Numbered from the stretch's first letter, positions 1 through 6,859 are shown. The stretch: DNA of 26,184 nt from Bacillota bacterium (GCA_023415575.1 JAEZKF010000011.1:1-26184); one strand, 5' to 3'. The notes: generated by a model not told the origin, from the letters alone. A program made the numbers and translations.

Positions 1-256
1 TTCTGTGATTGGGCGCAGTACGCCCTTGTGGGTTACTTCAAAACCAGCTTTTTTGGTCAGGCAGGAGCCACTACCTGCCGCTCTTTTGGAGCAATTACAG
101 ACACGAACAAATCGCATCCTTACGCCGCTTTTCGGCTTTTCAAGGTATATAAAGCTTTCTTCTCAACCATTCGCACTTTACCTTCCGATTTCTTCGGAAG
201 ATAAAGCCGAATGGCCGGAGTTTTACTTCCAGACTTCATGCGCCTGCCTGTCGGCA

Positions 257-279
257 GGCGCCGGCTGGCGCCGTTTTTT
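257..279 (+). terminator. Possible intrinsic terminator
   Basis: A GGCGCC/GGCGCC stem (257-262 and 267-272) with a GGCT loop is followed by G and six T residues at 274-279. It could end a plus-strand transcript entering from the left edge. An alternative stem at 241-260 overlaps it, so only one of the two can form at a time. Confidence 0.4.
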
Positions 280-403
280 ACATTAATTTTTACTACCGCA
301 ATCCTTCAGCCTTCGCTCGCGCACTTTGTGCGCTCACTCGCTTTTGACTGCAAGTTATTTTCACCTTCATAATGATTATAGGGACTTTCAAAAAAACCGT
401 TTT

Positions 404-432
404 AAAACAAAAAATGCCCCGTATAGGGGCAT
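404..432 (-). terminator. Possible minus-strand terminator
   Basis: ATGCCCC (414-420) and GGGGCAT (426-432) form a 7-bp stem. The T-rich tract lies only on the minus strand (complement of 404-413), so it would stop leftward transcription. No minus-strand gene immediately to its right is convincing, so its client is unclear. Confidence 0.4.
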
Positions 433-449
433 AGAATTATTGGATTCAC

Positions 450-477
450 TTTACAATTTAGGAAATCAACATATAAT
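450..477 (+). promoter_or_regulatory. Sigma-A-type promoter for the 536 gene
   Basis: TTTACA at 450-455 and a perfect TATAAT at 472-477 are separated by 16 bp, placing a transcription start near 485, about 50 nt before the start codon. Confidence 0.55.
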
Positions 478-535
478 TACAGTAAGAGGATTTTTGACAG
501 CTTGTGGGAAACTAAAAAGACTATAGGGTGATATC

Positions 536-988
536 ATGACGAAGAAAACTAAGATTGTATTTTCGGTTCTTGCAGCCGTAGTATTCGTAGCCGCAATCGC
601 TTGTTTCGTTCTTGCGAGTTGCTTCCGCAAGGATCCCGAGGCTCCTGTAGTTTCTGAATCCGAGGTAATTGTAGATTCCTCTGATGTAATAAGCGAACCC
701 GTTGTCGAGGACGAGCCTGACGAGTCCGAACCTGTTGTATCTTCCGAACCGGCAGCGTCCGAGCCTGTTGAATCCAAGGCACCTGATACCAATGATGAGA
801 CTTCTTCGGAACCAAAGGACAATACTTCGTCCACTTCACCTAAGGCCTCGCCTAAGTCCACTGAGAACCTCAAACCTGGCGACATGTACCAAGACCCCTT
901 CACGGGCGAATGGAGAGTCGCTGAGGAAGGCCCTGGTGGCGGTGGTTACGTAGGTGACATCGATGGAGGCGAATACGTAGGCGCTTAA
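536..988 (+). CDS. Small acidic lipoprotein-like surface protein, unknown function
   Basis: This encodes 150 aa. The N-terminus has basic residues (MTKKTK), a hydrophobic helix of about residues 7-28, and an LASC motif at residues 26-29 that fits a lipobox, so it is probably exported and lipid-anchored. Residues 35-115 are low-complexity and acidic (Ser, Glu, Asp, Pro, Thr), like a flexible stalk. The C-terminal 35 residues are different in character (PGDMYQDPFTGEW, then a Gly-rich tail) and may be the functional part. The start is supported by AGGGTG about 6 nt upstream and by the promoter at 450-477. A terminator follows, so it is a single-gene unit. The export signal is seen directly; no family is recognised. 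An open minus-strand frame across it is an artefact of the repetitive Ser/Glu codons. Confidence 0.7.
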   Translation: MTKKTKIVFSVLAAVVFVAAIACFVLASCFRKDPEAPVVSESEVIVDSSDVISEPVVEDEPDESEPVVSSEPAASEPVESKAPDTNDETSSEPKDNTSSTSPKASPKSTENLKPGDMYQDPFTGEWRVAEEGPGGGGYVGDIDGGEYVGA

Positions 989-1005
989 CCGAAACAAGCA
1001 ACCCC

Positions 1006-1032
1006 AAGGAGAGCGAAAGCTCTCCTTTTCTT
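1006..1032 (+). terminator. Intrinsic terminator after the 536 gene
   Basis: AAGGAGAGC (1006-1014) pairs perfectly with GCTCTCCTT (1019-1027) around a GAAA tetraloop and is followed by TTCTTTT. Confidence 0.85.
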
Positions 1033-1087
1033 TTAGTGCCGCTTTCTAAACTTCTTAAGTTAGTTTGAATAAGCATCTTGCTTTTTC

Positions 1088-1113
1088 TCAATATGCGAAC
1101 GTTCGCATATTGA
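1088..1113. repeat. 26-bp perfect palindrome
   Basis: The halves 1088-1100 and 1101-1113 are exact reverse complements, centred on GCGAAC|GTTCGC. It shares the core AATATGC(G/T)AACG with the palindromes at 1183-1236 and 1284-1313. Confidence 0.9.
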
Positions 1114-1182
1114 AACGGCTAAAAACAGGTGAAAACACCTCTTGACACCTACCATAACCCCCTCTTGACCCATCGAAAACAG

Positions 1183-1236
1183 CCGTCAATATGCTAACGT
1201 TATCGGAACGTTCCGATAACGTTAGCATATTGACGG
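1183..1236. repeat. 54-bp perfect palindrome
   Basis: Positions 1183-1209 are the exact reverse complement of 1210-1236 with no loop and no mismatch, centred on CGGAAC|GTTCCG. It contains AATATGCTAACGTTA on both arms, related to the neighbouring palindromes. Such a sequence can extrude as a cruciform or fold as a long RNA hairpin. No T-run follows, so it is not a standard terminator. Confidence 0.95.
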
Positions 1237-1283
1237 GTAAATTTACCCCTCACAGCATCATTTTGCACTTCTTTTATCGCAAA

Positions 1284-1313
1284 TTAATATGCGAACGTTA
1301 GCACGCTAATTAA
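1284..1313. repeat. Third, imperfect copy of the palindrome core
   Basis: TGCGAACGTTAGCA (1290-1303) is a palindrome with one mismatch, flanked by TTAAT (1284-1288) and ATTAA (1309-1313). It shares AATATGCGAACGTTAGC with the two larger palindromes. Confidence 0.7.
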
Positions 1314-1449
1314 CTAAAGTTTACGCTTTCAATTATAAAGCAACTCCATATAAATGCCCGCACCAATAATGCTAAAGGCCCGTATTGAGCGCCTAACTTA
1401 TCTTTATTATTCACAGTGCATTTGCACTGTGGGCAGCGTGAAAAGACAT

Positions 1450-1487
1450 AAAAAAGAGGAACTCAGTGTGGGCTGAGTTCCAAAAAA
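1450..1487 (-). terminator. Terminator of the 1561-2364 gene (bidirectional)
   Basis: GGAACTCAG (1458-1466) pairs perfectly with CTGAGTTCC (1473-1481). A-rich tracts on both sides give a T-run on the minus strand immediately after the stem, about 75 nt beyond the stop codon at 1561. Confidence 0.8.
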
Positions 1488-1560
1488 TAAGATTTCCATA
1501 GTGGAACGTGTAAGCATTAAATGGACAGATATTAAATATTAAACGAAATGGGAATCTGGA

Positions 1561-2364
1561 TTAATAATGCATATCGTCGTTTATTGTAATTAGCGCATGA
1601 ATCACTTTGACGATTGTCAGTCCGAAGTCAACAAAAAAGCTCTTTTGCTTGTCATCGTAGGAATTTCTTTCTCTAATAGCTTCAGCTGTAGCATGCCGGA
1701 AGCACTGCATTTTATTCCTGTAACTGGTAACGGTCTCGTTTGAAATATAATCCAAGCAAATCAAGGAATAATCAAGTCCGATAAAGCGCCCGTTCTTCTT
1801 AAGCATATTTTCTATTAGGTTGGCAATCTCGGCAAGTTTCTCATCGATACTCATATTATTAAAGGATGCTTGCCGATTCGAAATCTCAATGAACTTCTGT
1901 TCTATCGAATTATCAATGCCTATGTGACTAGACTTTAACTCAAAGGTCAATCCTGCAACAAAGTCTCTTCTTGTTGCGTACCGAACTGTGCCGTTGAAAT
2001 CGCCACCTTGAGCAATAATTCTCTTTCTTATCTCTCCACAGGTAAATTCATAAGGGTTAACGGGTGGCCTAGCCAGTATCCTCGGAAATTCTTTTACCTC
2101 ATATCCCAGTTTATATAAGTAATATGTCACGAGGTAAAACCAGCACTTGCTTTCATTGCTGTAAAAGCTTTCATTTGGTTCGCATAGATCCCTGAACTTT
2201 GTTATTGCTTCTTCTGCATCAAACACTTCAAACGTATAGTCATAAACTTCTGTAAATCCATTAAAAATGTTATAAACTTTATTCACATTTTTGATGGAAT
2301 CATAAAAGCGGTAATGATAATCTGATTCTTGGATGTTTTGAAAATAATAGTCTTTTAAATCCAT
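1561..2364 (-). CDS. Hypothetical protein, 267 aa, unknown family
   Basis: This encodes a soluble 267-aa protein with no signal peptide or clear transmembrane helix. The start is the ATG at 2364, preceded by AAGGGGAA about 8 nt upstream, with a good promoter at 2459-2487 and its own terminator at 1450-1487, so it is monocistronic. The N-terminal half is rich in aromatic residues (Tyr, Phe); residues 160-200 look like an amphipathic helix (NNMSIDEKLAEIANLIENML); the C-terminus (FFVDFGLTIVKVIHALI) is a hydrophobic helix. This all-alpha profile with an aromatic N-terminal part is loosely reminiscent of abortive-infection-type proteins, but no diagnostic motif is visible and that is not claimed. 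Its AT-richness is higher than that of the genes beyond 7 kb, which would fit acquisition by transfer. Confidence 0.7.
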   Translation of the reverse strand: MDLKDYYFQNIQESDYHYRFYDSIKNVNKVYNIFNGFTEVYDYTFEVFDAEEAITKFRDLCEPNESFYSNESKCWFYLVTYYLYKLGYEVKEFPRILARPPVNPYEFTCGEIRKRIIAQGGDFNGTVRYATRRDFVAGLTFELKSSHIGIDNSIEQKFIEISNRQASFNNMSIDEKLAEIANLIENMLKKNGRFIGLDYSLICLDYISNETVTSYRNKMQCFRHATAEAIRERNSYDDKQKSFFVDFGLTIVKVIHALITINDDMHY

Positions 2365-2458
2365 CTTAGCTTCCCCTTAATTATTAAGTAATCTAATATG
2401 TCCTCAAATAATCATTAAGTTCAAAATCCTCATTACGACTGCCTTCCGTACACACTTA

Positions 2459-2487
2459 AGTATACGTCTAAATTATACTAATTTCAA
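2459..2487 (-). promoter_or_regulatory. Promoter for the 1561-2364 gene
   Basis: On the minus strand TTGAAA (complement of 2482-2487) and TATACT (complement of 2459-2464) are separated by exactly 17 bp. The predicted start leaves an untranslated leader of about 85-90 nt. Confidence 0.7.
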
Positions 2488-2548
2488 CCAAAAATCCCCT
2501 TTGCGCTAATGCGTTACCTTGTACCCACATTACCTAACAACTTCAGAC

Positions 2549-2603
2549 AAACGGCCCAAACCTTACGGTTGGGCCGTTTACTACAAAAATACATAGCATT
2601 GCT
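2549..2603. repeat. Hairpin repeat, copy 1
   Basis: AAACGGCCCAA (2549-2559) pairs with TTGGGCCGTTT (2569-2579). The stem-loop core and the trailing CTACA...ACATAGC.TTGCT match copy 2 at 4027-4082. It has the shape of a factor-independent terminator, but no gene ends next to it. Confidence 0.7.
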
Positions 2604-2923
2604 CCCGCAAAATGCCTTATGAATAATCTGCTAATACGAGTAAATTATCATAAACTATCTTTATTTACTCTGTCAATGAAAGACATATTCCGTATTCCGT
2701 TAAATTGCATAGCTTCTGAATTTATTATTCTAATTATTGTCTTTGCTTCTTTCCACTTAACATTATCATAAAAAGTTTTAAAACCGAATGCTACTTAACA
2801 GAACTATCCATGTAAATGATTGTAACATTAATAGCTGCAACAGAAATGCCAATGATAAGGGACCGTTCCATAAGCGCTTATGATTACAAATTCTTTAATG
2901 CATTCCGTGATATTTGAATGGTA

Positions 2924-3114
2924 TTATCTCTTCCGTCCAATTCGGCCTGAACCGTACATTCTTAATCCTGGTTTTTTCTTTATATCTTTAATGTTGATGC
3001 GATATGGAATAATATTCTTTGCGACACCCATACATTCTATTGCTTGCTCATAGTCAACAAGCGCAATTTCACCGTGATTCAAGTCATCAGTATAGCAGAC
3101 TTTTTACCTAACAT
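2924..3114 (-). pseudogene. Small gene broken by a one-base frameshift in a poly-A tract
   Basis: An ATG at 3112-3114 directly abuts the stop codon of the upstream lipoprotein gene and begins M-L-G-K-K, but the frame then closes after 11 codons. If the run of five A residues (complement of 3101-3105) had six, the frame would continue without interruption to TAA at 2924-2926, giving about 63 aa (KVCYTDDLNHGEIALVDY... ending GSGRIGRKR). The downstream 59 codons are free of stops and have a protein-like composition. No ribosome binding site is evident, so translation might be coupled to the upstream gene. It may be a true pseudogene, a phase-variable gene or a sequencing error. Family not recognised. 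Confidence 0.45.
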
Positions 3115-3816
3115 CTACCAAGTCATTGAACAATTAAACATAAGCTCCTGATGTTTGTTTTTAACGGAGATTCCGATTTTAAAATATATATTAGTTGGTT
3201 TTTTTACATCCAAATCATTCAGTGGAACTATAATAGTAAAGGACTGAGATTCTTTTGCTGCATAACTTTGCTTATCATATTCCACACGCACTGGAACGGT
3301 CTTATCAAAAGTATCTGTAATAGATGCAATTCCACCGGCAGAACCTTCGTTATAATGGTCCTCCCATTCCATAGCAGTTCCAAATGTAACATCATAGCAA
3401 TCTATATACAAAACGCCTTCCTTTATATAAGGATTAGAAAAATTCCAATCATCTTCTACACCGTAAGTGATAAAAGTCCATTCGGCATAACTATCTTTAC
3501 TTATAATCTTGGAAGGTCCCAATGAAACAAGAATTGCAACCTTATCTCCCTTACTAACTCGTTCACCGACATTGGGTGTACATCTTATAGTATTGTCAGC
3601 GATGATAGTCTCACTATATTTGTATTCAACCTGTGGAACAAGACCCATGTTAATTAAAACACTTTTTGCATCAGAAATATCAACGTTAATCAAGTCGGGA
3701 ACTACTATTTGATTTTCATCTTGTATCTGATTGTTATCTTGGGGCGTTGAACATCCACTCAAAACTAAAACTAAAGTAAAAAGTAGTAAATGCGTTGTTA
3801 CTATAATTTTCTTCAT
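3115..3816 (-). CDS. PASTA-domain lipoprotein
   Basis: This encodes 233 aa. The signal peptide ends in LVLSGC (Cys22), a clear lipobox, so the protein is exported and anchored to the outer face of the membrane. Residues about 38-102 form one PASTA domain (VVPDLINVDISDAKSVLINMG, then NVGERVSKGDKVAILVSLGPS), the beta-alpha module found in penicillin-binding proteins and Ser/Thr kinases that can bind peptidoglycan fragments. Residues about 110-233 form a beta-rich domain ending IGISVKNKHQELMFNC; it is not recognised but resembles the extracellular part of other clostridial lipoproteins. AAAGGAT lies about 8 nt before the ATG, and a TTGAAA-17-TATTAT promoter lies upstream. A cell-wall-sensing or adhesive role is inference. 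Confidence 0.85.
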   Translation of the reverse strand: MKKIIVTTHLLLFTLVLVLSGCSTPQDNNQIQDENQIVVPDLINVDISDAKSVLINMGLVPQVEYKYSETIIADNTIRCTPNVGERVSKGDKVAILVSLGPSKIISKDSYAEWTFITYGVEDDWNFSNPYIKEGVLYIDCYDVTFGTAMEWEDHYNEGSAGGIASITDTFDKTVPVRVEYDKQSYAAKESQSFTIIVPLNDLDVKKPTNIYFKIGISVKNKHQELMFNCSMTW

Positions 3817-3848
3817 TTTATTGCATCCTTTGATTAGATTTCCATATT

Positions 3849-3877
3849 ATAATAACAAAGAAAATAGCTTTTTTCAA
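3849..3877 (-). promoter_or_regulatory. Promoter for the PASTA lipoprotein gene
   Basis: On the minus strand TTGAAA (complement of 3872-3877) and TATTAT (complement of 3849-3854) are separated by 17 bp. An overlapping TATAAT lies three bases further downstream. Confidence 0.6.
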
Positions 3878-4026
3878 CAATATATTGGAAGATTAGAATT
3901 TGATATCCATCACAATAGAACTTATCTTTTTCAAAGCCACTAGTTTTTAAGATAATACTGTGATTACAAACCAGAAGCTCGTTACAAGTGATTTCCGACT
4001 TTATATATCGGCCTATTTACTAATAA

Positions 4027-4082
4027 CAAGAGGCCCAACCTTACGGTTGGGCCTCTTGCTACAGTAAACACATAGCCTTGCT
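4027..4082. repeat. Hairpin repeat, copy 2 (tRNA-Leu terminator)
   Basis: CAAGAGGCCCAACC (4027-4040) pairs perfectly over 14 bp with its complement at 4045-4058 around a TTAC loop. It lies 3' of the tRNA gene and probably terminates it. The core and the right flank match copy 1 at 2549-2603. Confidence 0.75.
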
Positions 4083-4102
4083 TCAAGACTTGTGATTATT
4101 AT

Positions 4103-4188
4103 TGGTGCCGGTGGTGGGACTTGAACCCACACGATGTTGCCACCAACGGATTTTGAGTCCGTCGCGTCTGCCATTCCGCCACACCGGC
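4103..4188 (-). tRNA. tRNA-Leu (anticodon CAA)
   Basis: Read on the minus strand, this is an 86-nt class II tRNA with acceptor stem GCCGGTG/CACCGGC, discriminator A and an encoded CCA. The anticodon stem ACGGA/TCCGT carries loop CTCAAAA, giving anticodon CAA, which reads UUG. The T-arm is GTGGG-TTCAAGT-CCCAC, and the long variable arm expected of tRNA-Leu is present. A promoter at 4219-4247 and a terminator hairpin at 4027-4058 make it a single-gene unit. Confidence 0.97.
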
Positions 4189-4218
4189 ATTTTACTCAGG
4201 TGAAATTACAGCTTTTTT

Positions 4219-4247
4219 ATTATATAGTATCAGACGCGCAAAATCAA
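4219..4247 (-). promoter_or_regulatory. Promoter for tRNA-Leu
   Basis: On the minus strand TTGATT (complement of 4242-4247) and TATAAT (complement of 4219-4224) are separated by 17 bp, with the tRNA 5' end 30 nt downstream of the -10 box. Confidence 0.7.
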
Positions 4248-4412
4248 GATAAAAATACATTTTTACGGCATTTCATAGCACAGGATGATACCCGCTGCTC
4301 GCCTGTATAAACACTGATTGGCTGGCAACAAAAAGCATCTCCTAACATGCAACACAGCGTTAAACCCAAACGCAAGGATTTTCGCTATACCAGTCTAGCG
4401 TCTTTAATCAAC

Positions 4413-4440
4413 AAAGCCTGCCTTCTGATAGGCAGGCTTT
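4413..4440. terminator. Terminator of the flavodoxin-fold gene pair
   Basis: AAAGCCTGCC (4413-4422) pairs perfectly with GGCAGGCTTT (4431-4440). It lies about 40 nt after the stop of the minus-strand gene ending at 4479. Its T-tract on the minus strand is short (CTTTGTTGATT). Confidence 0.65.
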
Positions 4441-4478
4441 TGTAATCATTGTGGATTTCAAGCATGGGTATTTGGGTA

Positions 4479-5252
4479 TCAAGTCCGCATCATTTCGGTG
4501 TTCTCTTGTGAAGATGCAGCATGATCCTTCTTAAGCAGCGTAAAGACAATCCGTCCATGGAAAAGAGATGCCAGAGTCATAAAGATATTCGCCATAGGGA
4601 TAAATAGAAAAGACGGAACCAACACGCGGGTGTACCGATTCGGAGCAGTTTCCTGCTTCCTGACCGCTCGGGCAAGCTGTACCATACAATAGAAAAATCC
4701 AATGCTTAAAAACACATATATCAAGGCGTTTTCAAGCAGTGATATCCACGCGTCAGCCGATACGGGTTTAGCGCTGATAAGGTTTAACAGGATAATCATC
4801 AGGTAGAAGGCGAGTGTGACAGGGTAGGCAATCGAAATCACATGCAGCATCACACCACCGCCTATTCCGACACCGCCGCCCCATTTGATGCCGGCATGAT
4901 CGCACCAGCACCGATACATATCAAGGTGGGTCCTGTTCTGTCTACCTTCTATAAACCCGTTGTTGGAAATCACATATAGCGTAAATCGGCATTTATTCTC
5001 CTTGCAAAACGCCTCTGCTTGCTCTAAGAACCCCAGCACATGTGACGGTATGCCGTCTACATAGAGCGGCACGGAAAGGACGACTGCATCTACAGAAGGG
5101 AGCTTTTTAAGTATCTCCGAAAAGCTATTTTTCTTATGTAGTGACTCTGTACTCACATTGCATCCGCAAAGCAGTACGCGGACAAAGGAGGAAATAAAGC
5201 GGGATGCTCCGCCTCTTTTCTTGGGGCTTCCATTTAGAATCAGAACGTTCAA
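4479..5252 (-). CDS. Flavodoxin-fold NAD(P)H-dependent FMN reductase with C-terminal membrane segments
   Basis: This encodes 257 aa. The N-terminal 120 residues have the flavodoxin-like fold of NADPH-dependent FMN reductases: MNVLILNGSPKKRGGASRF is the first beta strand and the FMN-phosphate loop (NGSP), and VVLSVPLYVDGIPSHVLGFLEQ is the second flavin loop. After a Gly-rich linker (WGGGVGIGGG) come about three hydrophobic helices (roughly residues 150-172, 183-205 and 222-240), so the flavoprotein appears membrane-attached. The start is a TTG overlapping the upstream gene's stop by 2 bp, with AAAGGGG placed correctly before it; translation is likely coupled. Electron donor, partner and substrate are unknown. 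Confidence 0.75.
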   Translation of the reverse strand: MNVLILNGSPKKRGGASRFISSFVRVLLCGCNVSTESLHKKNSFSEILKKLPSVDAVVLSVPLYVDGIPSHVLGFLEQAEAFCKENKCRFTLYVISNNGFIEGRQNRTHLDMYRCWCDHAGIKWGGGVGIGGGVMLHVISIAYPVTLAFYLMIILLNLISAKPVSADAWISLLENALIYVFLSIGFFYCMVQLARAVRKQETAPNRYTRVLVPSFLFIPMANIFMTLASLFHGRIVFTLLKKDHAASSQENTEMMRT

Positions 5253-5752
5253 ATGCTACACCCCTTTAACTCATCTTTATCGCTCAGGAAAACAAGGTTT
5301 GCTTCATCAATGCCGAGGTTAATTCGGTTCATCTCAACAAGCTCCTGTGCCGTATGCCGTTCGAGCTCGCTGCTTGGGCCGTACAGAAAAACGTTCACAA
5401 TCTGCTTGTCCTTATGCTTATAGCGCTTAACATGGTGTGTTTCCCAATTGCGATATGTAAAAAAGGGAAGACTATTGCTAATACCACGATCTAAAACCCG
5501 TTTTACACTGCTGCTGTAACACCCGTAGGTCAGCTTGCTGATGATAGTGATTGTATCACTCGAGCCTATAATGCCGCCGACATGCTGCAAATTATCGCTT
5601 ATGAAACAGTAGCCTGCGTTTTTCAGCCAGCATTTAAAGCAGCCCTGACACGGAGCAGCTTTGTCGTTAGCGTTGATTACAACAGGCTTTCCGGCGAATT
5701 GCAACGACCCAAAAGTATCGTCATCCAAATCGTGTATGATTACCTGCAACAA
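5249..5752 (-). CDS. Flavodoxin-family protein with Cys motif, partner of the downstream FMN reductase
   Basis: This encodes 167 aa, with a flavodoxin-like profile: an N-terminal strand (QVIIHDLDDD), a Cys motif CQGCFKCWLKNAGYC near residues 35-49, then IIGSSDTITIISKLTYGCYSSSVKRVLDR, which matches the flavin-binding loop and the following helix of this oxidoreductase family (the Cys-x2-Cys-x2-Cys-x-Lys/Arg pattern is typical). It is the first gene of a two-gene operon with the TTG-start gene at 5252. GGGAGG precedes two consecutive TTG codons; the second one (5749) has the better spacing, so the true protein may be one residue shorter. The promoter is at 5821-5849. Reaction unknown. Confidence 0.75.
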   Translation of the reverse strand: MLQVIIHDLDDDTFGSLQFAGKPVVINANDKAAPCQGCFKCWLKNAGYCFISDNLQHVGGIIGSSDTITIISKLTYGCYSSSVKRVLDRGISNSLPFFTYRNWETHHVKRYKHKDKQIVNVFLYGPSSELERHTAQELVEMNRINLGIDEANLVFLSDKDELKGCSI

Positions 5753-5820
5753 GATTCCTCCCTGTAGGATTTATAGTGGGATGCTTCGTCAAAACGCGCC
5801 CGGCATACTCATACATCCAA

Positions 5821-5849
5821 AGTATAGCGTTATTGGGATATGTTTTCAA
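5821..5849 (-). promoter_or_regulatory. Promoter for the flavodoxin-fold pair
   Basis: On the minus strand TTGAAA (complement of 5844-5849) and TATACT (complement of 5821-5826) are separated by 17 bp, about 70 nt upstream of the start codon. Confidence 0.7.
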
Positions 5850-5952
5850 CCGGATACAGCCATCAAATACGCAAAAAACCTGCCTGAGTGAAGTGTGATA
5901 ATTGTCAGTTTTGAAACCTGCCGTAAAGATGGGCGCTGATTATATCGTCATC

Positions 5953-5995
5953 TGTTTACAAAATGCTTTCTATAAGGTAATGTTAGTTGTAAACA
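5953..5995 (+). promoter_or_regulatory. Promoter flanked by a 9-bp inverted repeat (candidate operator) for exonuclease III
   Basis: TGTTTACAA (5953-5961) and TTGTAAACA (5987-5995) are exact reverse complements separated by 25 bp. Inside them TTTACA (5955-5960) and TAATGT (5978-5983) form a -35/-10 pair with a 17-bp spacer. One repeat arm overlaps the -35 box and the other sits at the expected transcription start, which is a typical repressor layout. Confidence 0.5.
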
Positions 5996-6031
5996 AGGTT
6001 GCTTTCGCAATAGACGAAGGAGGGTATAACG

Positions 6032-6859
6032 ATGAAGTTTATATCGTGGAATATCGACTCATTAAACGCAGCACTCATAGGTGCCTCGGAGCGTGCCATA
6101 CTGTCTCAGAATGTTTTAAATACAATTAAAGGACACAACCCGGAGGTTATCGCAATACAGGAAACAAAGCTATCCCCGGATGGCCCGACCAAAAAGCATT
6201 TGGATATCCTAAACGGGTTGTTCCCTGATTATGAAGTTGTATGGAATAGCTCTGCAGAACCGGCGCGTAAGGGTTATGCAGGCACCATGTATCTGTACAA
6301 GAACCACTTAAACCCATCCGTTAGCTATCCGCTCATTGGCGCCCCGGGCACCATGGATGCGGAGGGGCGCATCATTACCCTTGAGTTTGATGAGTTCTAC
6401 CTAACGCAGGTTTATACGCCCAACGCAGGGGACTCCTTAAACCGGCTGGATGACCGACAAGTCTGGGACATCAAGTACGCTGATTATCTTGCGAGCCTTG
6501 ATAATTCAAAGCCGGTTATCGCGTCAGGGGATTTTAACGTTGCCCACAGAGAGATAGATCTCGCTCACCCGAACAACAACCATCATACTGCCGGCTTTAC
6601 AGATGAAGAGCGTCAGGGCTTCACAAATCTGCTGGCAAGGGGCTTTACCGATACTTTCCGACATATTCACGGGGACGTGACAGGCGCTTATACATGGTGG
6701 GCTCAGCGCGTGAAAACGAGTAAAATCAATAACTCCGGCTGGAGAATCGATTATTGGCTTGTCAGCGACCGGATTGCAGACAGGGTATTAAAATCTGAAA
6801 TGATTGATTCAGGCCCAAGACAAGACCATACCCCCATACTGCTGGAGGTAGACCTATAG
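6032..6859 (+). CDS. xth: Exodeoxyribonuclease III (AP endonuclease)
   Basis: This encodes 275 aa, close to the usual length of ExoIII/ExoA. It belongs to the endonuclease/exonuclease/phosphatase superfamily and repairs abasic sites and blocked 3' ends in the cytoplasm. Family motifs appear in order: KFISWNIDSLNA with Asn7, IQETKLS with the metal-binding Glu44, QVYTPNAG, SGDFNVAH with Asp167 and Asn169, WRIDYWLVSDR, and QDHTPILLEV with Asp265 and catalytic His266. AGGAGGG sits 8 nt before the ATG. It is transcribed alone, divergently from the flavodoxin-fold pair, and ends at the terminator at 6939-6987. Confidence 0.93.
   Translation: MKFISWNIDSLNAALIGASERAILSQNVLNTIKGHNPEVIAIQETKLSPDGPTKKHLDILNGLFPDYEVVWNSSAEPARKGYAGTMYLYKNHLNPSVSYPLIGAPGTMDAEGRIITLEFDEFYLTQVYTPNAGDSLNRLDDRQVWDIKYADYLASLDNSKPVIASGDFNVAHREIDLAHPNNNHHTAGFTDEERQGFTNLLARGFTDTFRHIHGDVTGAYTWWAQRVKTSKINNSGWRIDYWLVSDRIADRVLKSEMIDSGPRQDHTPILLEVDL

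Larger units (their letters stand above)
1..535. other. Intergenic, hairpin-rich, no convincing gene
   Basis: No recognisable protein is encoded. The stretch is unusually rich in inverted repeats: GGCAGG/CCTGCC at 60-79, GCCG/CGGC at 124-136, a three-helix imperfect hairpin at 167-214 (CCATTC/GAATGG, CTTTA/TAAAG, CTTCCGA/TCGGAAG), an 8-bp stem at 241-260, and GCGCAC/GTGCGC at 319-333. A minus-strand reading frame opens at ATG 117 with TAAGG just upstream and runs off the left edge without a stop (39 codons, starting MRFVRVCNCSKRAAG), and a 93-codon frame exists on the plus strand at 5-286. Neither resembles a known family, so neither is called. The region may be a structured RNA, a decayed repeat, or the end of a gene lying to the left. 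Confidence 0.4.
989..1560. other. Gene-free stretch with palindrome cluster
   Basis: No coding sequence is supported over these 572 bp. It contains the terminator at 1006-1032, three related palindromes (1088-1113, 1183-1236, 1284-1313), a 9-bp hairpin CACAGTGCA/TGCACTGTG at 1412-1431, and the terminator of the next minus-strand gene at 1450-1487. Confidence 0.75.
2365..2923. other. Intergenic, no supported gene
   Basis: This contains the promoter at 2459-2487 and hairpin repeat copy 1. A 26-codon minus-strand frame at 2791-2871 with a hydrophobic stretch (IIGISVAAINVTIIY) has no ribosome binding site and is probably chance or a remnant. Confidence 0.5.

Noticed and set aside
466..903. 145-codon minus-strand frame opposite the small lipoprotein-like gene
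   Set aside because: Ser/Thr/Gly-rich repetition is the mirror of the Ser/Glu codons on the plus strand, which has a signal sequence, promoter, ribosome binding site and terminator.
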